This document shows positions 21,310 through 31,245 of a stretch of 64,000 nucleotides of DNA, in pieces (positions within the stretch are counted from its first letter, which is position 1; every line of letters starts with the position of its first letter). This DNA comes from Isoetes taiwanensis (Eukaryota > Streptophyta > Lycopodiopsida > Isoetales > Isoetaceae). The stretch lies in the NCBI GenBank assembly GCA_021234155.1, contig JAJEKV010000099.1, forward strand, positions 1,572,297-1,636,296, in the 5' to 3' direction. The translations under genes and the position numbers were made by a program. The notes beneath the pieces were generated by a model. That model saw only the letters and a program-made list of their open reading frames with translations, did no database searches and was not told the origin of the DNA.

Positions 21310-22878
21310 GGCTCAGGATAGTCTTACCCTGTTTGATTCCGGAGGAAGGGAATAGAATTTGGCGATGGCTAAGTCCGAATCTAACAATTTGGCGAGCCAT
21401 CCGAATTCTGCTTGATAGCAATCATTTTACAAGGCCCGTGACCTGGTTGTGCTAAATGGTCCATGAATTAAACTCTAAAAATGTTTACCTTTTGTTCAAT
21501 GTAAATTGCCTCCTTTGTGTGTGAAAATCTGATAACCATTGTGAATTTAAAGACTAATTGAAGTGGAATTTGCTTCCCTTTTTCCTTGTCTTGAATTGTG
21601 AATATGAATTATGAGTTCGGAGTTAGCCATTGCCAAATTCTAATCCCTTCCTCTGGAATCCCCACTGTGGATGTGAGCACTCTCCATTGGATGCTCTATG
21701 ACTGAGTCTGGCAATTTTTCCACCCTTCAGTATCACCATAAGTAGGTAAAGAGTCAGTCTTTACTCGTCATAACAAACCCATGGGAGACCGCTCAAGTAG
21801 ATCTGGGTGTCGCGTTTTTTAGACACCGGCATAAATGGGTAGAAGCGACTACTCGTAAAACGTCTAGACGATTTTTCCCAGCTGGTTAAGGGCATGTCGG
21901 TTAGGAACATTACATTTGGTATCAGATCAGGGCTCGCGTTCGAGTCTCCATGGGGGCAAGTATGACCTGGAATACCGTTGGACGGTAGGTCATGACTTGG
22001 TCTTGGACATCATGGGGGTCTTGTGATGCTCGAGGACGAGCATAATTCTAGTGGGAGAGATTGTAAAAGACCCATGGGAGACTGCTCGAGTAAATAAGGG
22101 TATCACGTTCCGAGACACTGGCATAAATGGGTAGAAGCGACTACTCATAAAATGTCTAGACGGTTTTGCCCAGTTGGTTAAGGGCATGTAGGTTAGGAAC
22201 GTTACACTCCCCGTAGGCATTAATTCAAATGATTGGCTGTGATGTCACCACATGGACAGTCAAGATGTGTTGGGGTTTGTGGGGATCCCAGACGTTGGAT
22301 ATGGATAACCATGATTGCTTCAGACTCGCCTATTGACGGTGAAGATTATCCTTCGGGGACTCCAGAGGCGGGGATCTTCCCACTGGCCGATATCGTTCCT
22401 GTTATCGGCCATGTAGTGGTGATCCTAGAGGACACGATCACCGGAATATCATCACCGCGGATCCCGGAGGGCAACATCGGCCGGGGTGGTGATCCCAGTA
22501 TCAGTCGTCTGTGTATGATCCCGGAGGAGGGAATCACTTCCCCAAGACACGGGGATCCCGGACGTTGGGATAACAGCGGCTGATTCCAACATCATTATCA
22601 GCCATAGCTTGGGGATCCCGGAGGCCCGGATTGCGTGTTGGTGATTCTAGAGGTCGTGATAATCTTGTACTTTTTTTGGTGATACGGGAGGAAGGGGAAT
22701 ACCACGGATGGCCCGGATGCATCACGACGCTGGAGGCCCGTTATTTCCGTAGGGCCCCTCATGTGTGTCAGTACAATGGACGGAGGGGCCGTGAACAGAC
22801 TCCGTTTTGAATTGGTGGAGATACCGGAGGCCGGTAATTTCTCCTCTAGGATCCCCGAGGATAAGACTATTCTGAACT
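21310..22878. mobile_element. non-autonomous Mutator-like element (MULE), 1569 bp, with 9-bp target duplication
   Basis: GCTAGAGTA occurs at 21301-21309 and 22879-22887, flanking the insert. Copy 2 has the single empty site at about 53610. The ends form inverted repeats: GGCTCAGGATAGTCTTACCC at the left, and AGTTCAGAATAGTCTTATCC as the reverse complement of the right. A 9-bp duplication with TIRs is the MULE signature. The interior has no transposase; it holds a TRIM (21769-22206) and an array of GATCCCGGAGG-like motifs (22290-22860). The 116-residue frame at 22233-22583 follows this motif array and is probably not a gene. Confidence 0.68.
21769..22206 (+). mobile_element. TRIM retrotransposon, 438 bp, with both LTRs, PBS and PPT
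   Basis: Direct repeats of ~145 bp lie at 21769-21914 and 22062-22206. They share CCCATGGGAGAC, GGCATAAATGGGTAGAAGCG and GGTTAAGGGCATGT, and end in TTACA. The right copy starts TGTAAAAGA and ends ACA, so TG...CA is intact there; the left copy starts CATAAC. Directly after the left LTR is TGGTATCAGATC (21917-21928), a one-mismatch match to the initiator-Met tRNA primer site. Directly before the right LTR is a purine tract GTGGGAGAGAT (22051-22061). The internal region is only ~147 bp and non-coding. Flanks CTCGT and CTCCC may be a decayed 5-bp target duplication. Confidence 0.78.
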
Positions 22879-23103
22879 GCTAGAGTACCCCAAGTTAATT
22901 CCTCAAATAATGATAGAGGCAAGGGTGGGGCCTCTTCAGGGAAGAAGCCCACTAAGTCATTTGCTTGTTACAATTGTGGTGCAACGGGGCATATGGCTAG
23001 AGAATGCCCAAAATCCTACAAGGAAAAGAAGGCAATAGCCTCCACAACCAAACAAGCTGAGGGAGGAACAAAGCAACTCTCTGCCATAGCTCGGGGACAG
23101 GGT
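22879..23103 (+). pseudogene. chromovirus copy 1 gag, nucleocapsid part
   Basis: This resumes gag after the MULE. Within KKPTKSFACYNCGATGHMAR the knuckle reads C-X2-C-X4-H-X4-C (CYNCGATGHMAREC), followed by a basic tail and QLSAIARGQG. Copy 2 aligns at 53630-53790 but has lost the knuckle by an internal deletion. A 3-kb block interrupts the frame at ~23104. Confidence 0.72.
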
Positions 23104-23283
23104 ATTGTTTAACCTCCTTACATATTGTAGATTTGGCAGATGCCATTGCAGAAATGACAAAAAGACATCAGGAGGTGCAAAAAGAAAAAGGGTTCATAAT
23201 TTATTATCATAAGAAAATGTGCGTCAATGGAACCCACAATGTACAGCTCAAAGCTGACGCCCACTTGCATGACATAAATGTCA

Positions 23284-23560
23284 ACCAAAAGAAGTGTGCT
23301 GGAACAATCCAACGAAGTCCGCAGGATGGCTACAATATTGTTAAGCATTGCTGATACTAGCAACCCTTTGGGGGTGTCTCGCCGATGCTACACAAATCCA
23401 ATGACCTCGGTGCCAACTAAAAGCAGTGTGCTGGTATATATAAAAGAATCCAAGCGATGCCCGCAGGATGGCTACAATATTGTTAAGTGTTGCCGATAGT
23501 AGCAACCCTTTGGGGGTGGCTCGCCAATGCTACGCAAGTCCAATGACCTCACGACCACAT
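23284..23560. repeat. tandem repeat, ~135-140 bp, two copies
   Basis: Both units contain GCAGGATGGCTACAATATTG, then TTGTTAAG, AGCAACCCTTTGGGGGTG and CAATGACCTC. Unit 1 starts near 23284 and unit 2 near 23415. Confidence 0.85.
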
Positions 23561-23659
23561 GGATACAAATGTATTCTATTCTATTTGACGGGGCGTAATA
23601 TATTGGCCACTACACACCTTGGATAGTTTGCTAAGCATAGTTTGACCTGGCCCTTTTTC

Positions 23660-24345
23660 GAATCATTACACCAAGAGGTTGTAACTTAAATGGCGCTCGG
23701 TTTGGACGTGGACATGGAGCTCACTTCCCCCACCGAAGGTTCGGGTGCTTATGTGGCGGTGTGGTGCAATTGCATTATCGTGGTGAATGTCCTTGTGAGT
23801 CGGTTTAGGCGGGTGTGAGCCCTCTTTGCCCTTGTTGTGGCCTTCATCATTGATTGGTGGAGCATTGTGCGGTTTTATGCCCTCACTTGCGGGTTGCACG
23901 GGATTGGGTCGGGGCTTTGTTTTGGTGAGATTGAATAGCCAACAATTCTTTGCTTCATGTATATCTCCGGTGCTTGGCCGCTTCGTCACGGCAGCAAGCC
24001 TTGCATCTGTCGCGGCTTATTTGGTGTGGTTGATTTGGAAGGCGGCGGTTGTGGATCTTCGGGGGATTCAAGAACTGCGGCCTCTCGATTTCGACTTCGA
24101 GGTACAAGCTATTTCAAAGCTTTTGGTGTTCCGGGGATTAGTAGGCGGAAGTTTTCCATTTGGCGGGACTTCTTGGGTGTGGTAGATGGTGATGGTCGGT
24201 TTGTACAGCCAAGAGAGTTGCGATTGTTGTGGAGTGTCGAGGTATCTTTCGTCTCTTTGGGGCAGTTCTCCTTCCTCCTCACTTGCTTTGTAACATTACC
24301 ATTCTTTTAATATATTGCTGACACAGTTCTTCAAAAAAAAAAAAA
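23660..24345 (+). mobile_element. probable LINE 3' end with poly(A)
   Basis: A G/T-rich stretch ends with ACATTACCATTCTTTTAATA, TATTGCTGACACAGTTCTTC and then 13 A (24333-24345), the look of a plant LINE tail. Overlapping frames at 23826-24185 and 23957-24310 have no motif I can name. The 5' limit and target duplication were not found. It lies in a ~3-kb block (23104 to ~26130) absent from chromovirus copy 2. GGGACAGG before the block and GGGAGAGG after it may be a decayed target duplication. Confidence 0.45.
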
Positions 24346-24827
24346 ATGCTGAAATTATGGAACTAACATTTTTCCCAAAAGATTGAATTGGCCATATCCA
24401 TACATCTATCACGTAAGGATGACAGCCTTGTCAGTAGGACAGTCTCGAGTTTCTATGATGCTCTATGCAGTTGTCACAATGGTCGAGTTCGAGACCGCCT
24501 AGAGTCACACTTTGTATAGACTAGTCCCATGGCCTGCTGTGAGGTCCCTGTAGATGTTAAAATAATATCTATCTAACTAGCTAAGATTACCATAAGATCA
24601 TTTAGACGTATGAAACATGTTGAATGTAGGTAGAAGCCAAACGGATTCGGTAGGATGGATCTCACTAAAAAGCATATTGTAGGTACTTGAGTTGGAAAGA
24701 TGAAGCAGATTCGGGAAGGATGATGAAGAAAAAATTCGAAATGCAAATTGCAAATTAAATCAAAACAATTTTGATCCAAAAAAAAAAAAAAGCTATATTA
24801 TTAGAAATGCCTTTTACTCGAAAAGAT

Positions 24828-24921
24828 TTTAGCCCCTTACAAGTGGCAAAATTATGTCTCTACACTTGGCTGATTTTAGCCCCCTACAAGTAGCGAAATT
24901 ATGTCCATACGCTTGGCCAAT
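24828..24921. repeat. 47-bp tandem repeat, two copies
   Basis: The units start at 24828 and 24875. Each contains ATTTTAGCCCC, TACAAGT, AAATTATGTC and a CTTGGC end. Confidence 0.8.
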
Positions 24922-25086
24922 ATAGAGCTTGAGCATAATCCTAGAAATATAAAATTATTCCATGGTGTAAATAGCCACCATAACAAGTTGCTAGTGCGCA
25001 TAGTATTTTGGAATGGCCACGCCTTAAGGGTTTGAAGAGTTGGCATATATTAAATTGGCCACTTATGGAGTGAATCTAATAAGTTG

Positions 25087-25880
25087 TATTGGGGAATGGA
25101 AAGGGGGACCCCTTTTCCGGTTTGGAAGGGGGGCCCCTGACCGGCGGCAGCCGGGAGGGGGTCCCTTCCAAACCAGAAAAGGGGAACCCCCTTTCATTCC
25201 CCAACAAAATGGAAGTTGGGTCGTAACCTAAAAATTCCTCTCCCCTGCATGTTCGAGCTCCGATGATGGCTGATTGAAGGCACGGAGGCGTTCTTTGAGG
25301 GCGCCATTCCTTCTTCTTGTAGATTGGAAGGCTCTTTTTTTGTGTGGCGAAGTGTTTTGAGTTCGGGCTTGAAACATGACATGTTTTCTTTGTAGCTTTG
25401 ATTTGGGTTCCGTGAGGTGGCTTGAACCGAAGCGAGGGGATTCAATAGGGTAAATAGGGCTTGAACCGAGCAGGGATTCAATAGGGATTCAATCGGGAAA
25501 TAGACGTAGCATCAAGCGGGCAGAGTTATGTCTCCGATGCATCTATGATTGTGTGTGCAGGTTGTCTGTGCAACAGCCCCAACAAAAACAAAAAATGTAA
25601 AGCGGCCCAACTCATGCAGTCCAGAATAGCAGAACAGTGGTTTTAATACCAAATGCAAAGAGGTTTTATCGCCATGTAATCCGCCCAACAAGATTAGACC
25701 ACAGAGCTATGGCAGATCTGGTCTAGCAGCAGAGTACCAGTTGTTCTAGCAGCAGAGTACCGATTGTTCACCAGATAAGCGGAATCGTCGACCCAACTTC
25801 GATTCCGCAGTGGAGAGAATGTACACGTGGCGAAACATGAACCATCTTCCGACCAAAATAGAGACCCAATTTCCATTTTG
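25087..25880 (-). mobile_element. element B: TIR element with terminal nested palindrome, ~794 bp
   Basis: This is related to element A and inverted relative to it. After the palindrome (25089-25204) comes AACAAAATGGAAGTTGGGTC. The right end, read in reverse complement, begins CAAAATGGAAATTGGGTCTC. Subterminal CACGTG and CTGCGGAATCGAAGTTGGG match A. The insertion interrupts one unit of a 121-bp tandem duplication (25057-26096). The second unit (AATAAGTTGGTGTTATGAAC at 25992-26011) is the empty site, which proves that the palindrome belongs to the element. Flanks suggest a 2-3 bp duplication (TTG). The interior between the repeats is unrelated in sequence to that of A, and no transposase is present. 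Confidence 0.68.
25089..25204. repeat. 116-nt nested palindrome (element B)
   Basis: The outer arms, TTGGGGAATGGAAAGGGGGA onward and the inverted copy ending TTTCATTCCCCAA, pair along their length. Each arm contains its own hairpin (AAAGGGG/CCCCTTTT). The centre reads CCGGCGGCAGCCGG. Length and layout equal the element A palindrome, but the arm sequences differ. Confidence 0.9.
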
Positions 25881-26135
25881 GTGTTATGAACTGGCCACCA
25901 TCCTTTGGTCATGGTGAGAATGTATCCTATTCCGGCGTGGCCTGCTATTTTGTAAAATATGTGAATTTGTGGCCAACTTATGGAGTGAATCTAATAAGTT
26001 GGTGTTATGAACTGGCCACCATCCTTTGGTCATGGTGAGAACGTATCCTATTCCGGCATGGCCAGCTATTTTGTAAAATATGTGAATCTGTGGCCAACTA
26101 GACCACCGCAGCAACTAAAAACACTCTCCTCTGGG

Positions 26136-26520
26136 AGAGGTTAATTCAGTAAGTAAAGAATGTAACTTTGTTGGACAAGTTATCCGTTTACTTGAAAAAA
26201 TAAATGATAAAAATGTTATTGTCCTTGTTGACTCAGCAAGTACTGACAATTTCATTTTTGCAGACTTAGCACAAGAATTAAAGCTAAAAATGGTTCGAAT
26301 GACAACATACAAGATACAAGATTGAGACTAAAGCTGGGAAATAGATTCAGCATTGGAGCCACAGGTGGTTGGTGTGCACGCGACCATGGGGAATTATGAG
26401 AAAACAATGAGTTTTGATTTAGCAAAACTTACAAGATTTGATGTGATACTGGGTATCAAATGGCTTCAAGGAATTAATCCTTTTATTGATTGGAAAAAAC
26501 ATTTTTTTAGTTATTTCTAG
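26136..26520 (+). pseudogene. chromovirus copy 1 protease
   Basis: The frame around 26205-26320 reads VIVLVDSASTDNFIFADLAQ, a retropepsin active-site region with D-S-A where D-S/T-G is expected. Further on is TRFDVILGIKWLQGINPFIDW (with a frame change), matching the usual G-x-x-W-L end of Ty3 proteases. Copy 2 (53800-54120) has D-L-G at the same place. In both copies the flexible Gly position is changed, so neither should be active. Confidence 0.7.
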
Positions 26521-26639
26521 GGGAGGAAAAGAGATAGGGTATTCCTTATGTAGCTTCCCTTAAGTTAATAACTGCTATGCAAGCAAGACATTCTTTCCAT
26601 TCCAATATTAATGAAAAATATCTTGTCTATGTTCTTGAC

Positions 26640-28390
26640 TCCCCATAGATTCGATACAAATAAATGCTATGGATAAGGATAACAAATTTGAGAGTTTGCT
26701 TAACAAATATCGGGATGCGTTTCCAAATGAACTCTCAGAGGGAGTACCATTACGAGAAATCTCTGATGAGATTGAATTGAAGTCGGCAACTATGCCAGTG
26801 GCCAGGGCGCCATATAGACTTAGTCCCTAGGAGCAAAAAGAGGTTAAAAAACAAATTCAAGAATTGCTCCAAAAAGGTTTCATTAGGCCGAGCAAGTCAC
26901 CATTTGAAGCGCCTATGATCCTTGTAAAGAAAAAGGATGGAAACATGTGCATGTGTATTGACTATAGGGATAAAGCTATGATCGGGGATCATTACTCAAT
27001 GTCTAGAATTATGATATTGAGGATCGTTTAGTGGGAGCAAAATATTTCTCCAAAATTGATATAATAAGTGGATATCATTAAATTAGCACTAGTGAAGGGT
27101 ATGAACCCAAAATGGCTTTTCGAGCCAACCATGGTGTTTTGAGTTTACAATAATGCCCTTTGTATTATCTAATGTCCCAACCACCGTTATGCATCTAATG
27201 AGTAATATGCTACATATTCTAAACAAGGTGCATCTGGACTTCTGATTAAAATCGTCGGATCTGTCAATCTATATCAAAAACCCCACTTTGGTATGTTGGA
27301 GCCTCACGGACACCTCTCGTTTCGATTATGCTCAATTATGATTGGGGGCGCCTATGATTTTAAGATGTGAGAATCTGAGGTTTGCCTAAAGGTTTTGATG
27401 GTATATCGAGCCTCTATCGTTTTTTAAGCTTTTAGAATATGAAATCTGAGGATTGAACCTTTACCAAAATAACTCAATGTCCTAATAGGACTACTTTAAC
27501 CAATCTAACCAGTGAGCTAATGTGACTATTTTTTATCTTAAATCTATGTTTTTTTTATGATAACCCATTGAATTGTTTTAAGGATATGGTCTATGGTTTC
27601 AAGAATTATATCTATATCAAATCCCCCTGGAACCCCCTGTTATTTTGCTACATATTTCTAAGCGAGGTGCATCTGGACTACCACGGTCGCCGGATCTGTC
27701 AATCCCTCGACCCGGGCGTATGTTGGAGCCTCACTGGACACCTCTCGTTTTGATTATGCTCAATTATGATTGGGGGGCCTATGATTTTAAGATGTCGAAT
27801 CTGAGTTTGCCTAAGGTTTTGATGGTATATCGAGCCTCTATCGTTTTCGCTTAAGCTTTTTAGAATATGAAATCGAGGATTGAACCTTTACCAAAATAAC
27901 TCAATGTCCTAATAGGACTACTTTTAACCAATCTAACCCGGTGAGCTAATGTGACTATTTTTTATCTTAAATCTATGTTTTTTTTATGATAACCCATTGA
28001 ATTGTTTTAAGGATATGGTCTATGGTTTCAAGAATTATATCTATATCAAATCCCCCTGGAACCCCCTGTTATTTTGCTACATATAGGGTATTTAGATAAG
28101 TTTATCGAAATATTTTTGGAGGATATTTTAGTTTGCTCAAGGAGTAAAAATAGTTGGAACGCTTGGAAAATGTGTTGCTATTGCTCCGAGGGCGCAAATA
28201 TTTTGCCAAACTCCCCAAGTTCTCGGATACATGGTCTCAGAAACGGGATTGGCCCCAGATCTAGACAAAGTATGAGCCATAAAGGAATGGCCACAACTAG
28301 TATATGTGTCAGATGTGAGAAGCTTCCTAGGCCTAGCCACTTATTATAGAAAATTTGTTCCAGAACTTTCAAAGGTAGCTGCTCCCAAAA
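26640..28390 (+). pseudogene. chromovirus copy 1 reverse transcriptase (split by a SINE-like pair)
   Basis: The N-terminal RT part (26755-27000) shows MPVARAPYRLSP, a [22 protein letters not shown] and [12 protein letters not shown] with CIDYR. A second block (27040-27215) shows YFSKIDIISGYH, where the first catalytic Asp is kept, EPKMAFRANHG, and then frameshifts. After the insertion at 27218-28080 the frame resumes with GYLDKFIEIFLEDILVCSR. The catalytic Y/F-x-D-D box has become FLED. Then come KLPRPSHLL-type and FSKVAAP remnants up to 28390. RT copies element RNA into DNA; loss of the second active Asp and multiple stops make it dead. Confidence 0.85.
27218..28080 (-). mobile_element. doubled SINE-like unit (2 x ~430 bp) inside RT
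   Basis: Two tandem copies (about 27218-27643 and 27644-28080) are separated and flanked by TGCTACATAT, which looks like a 10-bp target duplication. Copy 2 of the chromovirus has the uninterrupted site near 56597. On the minus strand each unit has a tRNA-like promoter: an A box TTAGCTCACTGGTTAGA (27522-27506) and a B box GGTTCAATCC (27459-27450). A third, shorter copy at 32345-32472 shares only the left (3') part, as expected for 5' truncation. About 120 bp precede the A box, which is long for a SINE, so the class is tentative. Confidence 0.5.
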
Positions 28391-29760
28391 GGAAACGAGA
28401 GCTGTTGGATAGGCATATTCACCCCTTATTCCTTAATCTACACCGTACGTAAAGTTCCTCGTTTGTGGGGTATGCAAGTACAAAATTTGCTATACTGTAT
28501 AACAAGATTCGCAAAATACTATAAGATTTCAAGCAGAATACTATATAGTGTTGATTTCATACGTGCAAAATACAATTATGAGGGCTCTCATTGCCCCTCG
28601 TCACCCAGGTGTGAATATGCACCCAAACCAAAGGGGTTTAAGGGGATTTTAATTTAAATGTGTTTGGACCCAATGGTTGTGTTAATTAATGTCAATGGTA
28701 GTTATGTGTTGGTTGTTAATGTCAATGGTTGTTATGTGTGTTGGGGGTTTAATTTTTTTATATGTTGGATGTTAATGGTTTGTGTTGCAAAAAAAAATTT
28801 TGGCCCCTTCCGGGGCCTTAAGGACATCAGACCCCCCTCCCCGGTGAGACAAAAATTTAGAATTCAAACCAGGAGAAAAACTAGAATTCATTTGAGGCTT
28901 TCATCACTGTAGCTTTTGAATTTCATCACAATAAAACAAATAGAACATAAGTAAAAAGTTACCATAAAGATAGAGCAGATTGATCCCATTATTCTGAAAA
29001 GTCATAAAGTTTGCAACACCCATACACAAACATTTTTTCAAGCGGAATTTAAAAGCAACCTTTGGCCTCCATGGATTCTTGTGGTGAGAAACCAAAGTGG
29101 GAAACTTTTTACGCTTGTTAGCACAAGGATCTAGAAGCCTCAAAATCTAAAAATGCATGGTAATTTTTTGCAGGCTTCATTCGAAATGAGCCATAAAACA
29201 ATATCCAATAAGCGCAATCACAGATTAATCGGTGGTAGGATGTAAAAGCCTACCAAACCCGGCCGGAAAAATTGCTGTTTTAGCATAGATAACTTAACCA
29301 AACATATCCATATCATACACTATCAAAAGATCTCCGGAGAGAGCTTTCCAGCATAATAAACATCATCTCAAGCGAGCTCGGATCAAAAAGTTATGATAAA
29401 GAAATGTGTTGCCGGCCGGGAAAAGCGCACTACATGCGCCCTTCATGTGCCCATTATGCACCACACACACAAAAAAGAGGGCTTTTGTTGTGAGCCATTG
29501 GTTGTTGACCATTATGCACCACACAATAAAAAAAGAGCTTTTGTTGTGAGCCATTGGTTGTTGACCATTATGCACCACACGCACAAAAAAAGGGCTTTTG
29601 TTGTGAGCCATTGGTTGTTGACCATTGGAAAAAAAAAGGCTAAAATCAATGGCTCAGAAATGGTGCACTCTAGATGTACGCATTAGTACATCCATTTGAA
29701 TACATCACGAAATCATAGGAAAACCTTAGTGAAAAGCGTACAAAAACACAAAGAAAACCC
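28391..29760. other. insertion in the RT-RNase H connection, no gene
   Basis: This stretch is absent from the matching place in copy 2 (about 56900). It holds AT-rich sequence, a T/G-rich local repeat (GTTAATGTCAATGGTTGTTA type, 28670-28735) and the 57-bp tandem repeats at 29452-29622. No coding motif was seen. Confidence 0.4.
29452..29622. repeat. 57-bp tandem repeat, three copies
   Basis: Units start at 29452, 29510 and 29566. Each reads CATTATGCACCACAC, an A-rich spacer, then GCTTTTGTTGTGAGCCATTG and GTTGTTGAC. Length varies (58, 56, 57) only in the A-run. Confidence 0.9.
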
Positions 29761-29779
29761 CCTGTTATTATGCTACATA

Positions 29780-30240
29780 TTCATTTTGGGTTTTGTGGGG
29801 GGGGGGAATGGTGAGGGGGTTGAGCAAAAGAAAGCCTTTGAATGATTAAGGTCTTATCTCGAACCAACCTTGAAAAGAATCCAGATTTAAATTTTCTCTT
29901 CGAGGTTTACACGAATACATGTAGACAAGCTCTAGGAGCAGTTTTGATGCAACAAGGGCATGTTGTGGCTTATGAGAGCCGCAAGTTAAATTCGGTAGAA
30001 AACAACTATGCCACTTATGAACAAGAGTTGTTGGCTATAGTTCATACCTTAAAAATTTGGCGGCATTACTTGAAGTCAGCGTTACCAACAAAAAACCATG
30101 CAAGTTTATAGTATTCACAGGCCATAAACCATTGAAATTTTTGCAAGAGAAGTAAATCCCAGACAAGCGCACTGGTTAGATTTCTTACATAAATTCCATT
30201 TCGAAATAAAACACCCAGGAAAAAGATAACCCAGTTGCAA
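29780..30240 (+). pseudogene. chromovirus copy 1 RNase H domain
   Basis: The frame 29842-30111 reads LNFLFEVYTNTCRQALGAVL, then MQQGHVVAYESRKL and NYATYEQELLAIVHTLKIWR. This is the Ty3 RNase H core, with Glu in YEQELLA kept. The first catalytic Asp (usually H/Y-T-D) is Asn in VYTN. After 30111 the homology (GHKPLKFL) continues in another frame to ~30240. Its job is degradation of the RNA strand during reverse transcription. Confidence 0.78.
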
Positions 30241-30394
30241 ATGACCTTTTGAGAATATAATATATCAATGGGATGGCATCTCTAGAGTGGGATTGCTTCC
30301 GACAAATCAGTGATTTCTATGAGAAGGATCAAGATCCAACCAAAAATGAAAGTAATCTTTGGGTATGAAATTAGGGACGCATTTATGTACCTTT

Positions 30395-31245
30395 AGTAGG
30401 CAATCTTAGGAAGGAGATCCTTTACGACTTCCATAATACCCCGCAAGCAAGGCCCCCCGGGGGGAGGATGGAAGATATACGAATTGATTAAAAGACGATT
30501 CTTTTGGTCTGCTATGAAACAAGATTTAAAATCTTATGTATCACAGTGCCAAGTATGTCAAGCTGTAAAAACAGATCATGGCAAGATGCCAGGATTGTTA
30601 CAGCCATTACCCATACCTTTGTAAAGGAGGGAATGCATAAGTATGGATTTCATAGTTGCACCCCCTTGATCCAATCAACAAAACACACAAGTACTAGTGA
30701 TGGTTGATTGTTTGACAAAGTATGCAAAGTTCTTAGCACTACGAGGTGATGCCACTGGACAAGATGTGACAAAGGAGTACCTACGAGTTGTGCACCCTAC
30801 ATTTGGTCTGCCACGAAGGATTGTAAGCGATCGAGTCTCTAAGTTCACAATGCATTTTTGGAAAGATTTCGTGAAGGGGTTAGGAGTAAGTCTCAGTATG
30901 AGTAGTGAAAATCGCCCCTAAACTAATGGATAAAGAAATTAAATTAACAGGATCCTGGAGGATATATTAAGATATTTTGTGTTTGAAAATCGATCCAAGT
31001 GGAAAGAATATTTGCCTTGTGTAGAATTCGCTTATAACAATGCGTACCACACATAGGTACTAAAATGAATCCCTTTGTGGCCATGATGTGTAGGATGGGT
31101 AGGACGGGAAGATAGGCAAGCCATATTATATCAGTGTAGAGCAAACTTAAAGAAGGCTCAAGATCGAGCCATCGTAAGTGCCAATAAACATTGTAGAGAA
31201 GTAACCTTTAAGAAAGGCGAGTATGTGTTTTTACGAATTGTTTAT
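30395..31245 (+). pseudogene. chromovirus copy 1 integrase
   Basis: The zinc-binding domain is visible across frames: an EILYDFHNTPQA remnant, then DLKSYVSQCQVCQAVKTDHG, giving the C-x-x-C pair. The core follows: DFIVAP (first catalytic Asp near 30647), MVDCLTKYAKFLALRGDATG, GLPRRIVSDRVSKFTMHFWK with the second catalytic Asp in VSDR, then LSMSSENRP. The expected third-residue region is interrupted by a stop. Integrase inserts the cDNA into host DNA. A stop after NRP and frame changes from 30920 on end the frame. Confidence 0.82.

Larger units (their letters stand above)
25057..26096. repeat. 121-bp tandem duplication, first unit split by element B
   Basis: Unit 1 consists of 25057-25086 plus 25881-25974. 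Unit 2 runs from 25975 to about 26096. Both read ACTTATGGAGTGAATCTAAT, GAACTGGCCACCATCCTTTG, TATCCTATTCCGGC and TTTTGTAAAATATGTGAAT. Confidence 0.85.

Noticed and set aside
21769-22206. Cassandra-type TRIM with 5S rRNA in its LTR
   Set aside because: The LTRs lack the conserved 5S A, IE and C boxes; only the general TRIM layout fits.
22233-22583. 116-residue frame in the MULE arm
   Set aside because: It follows the GATCCCGGAGG motif array; repeated ILEDT/IPEGN-type phrases reflect DNA repeats rather than a protein family.
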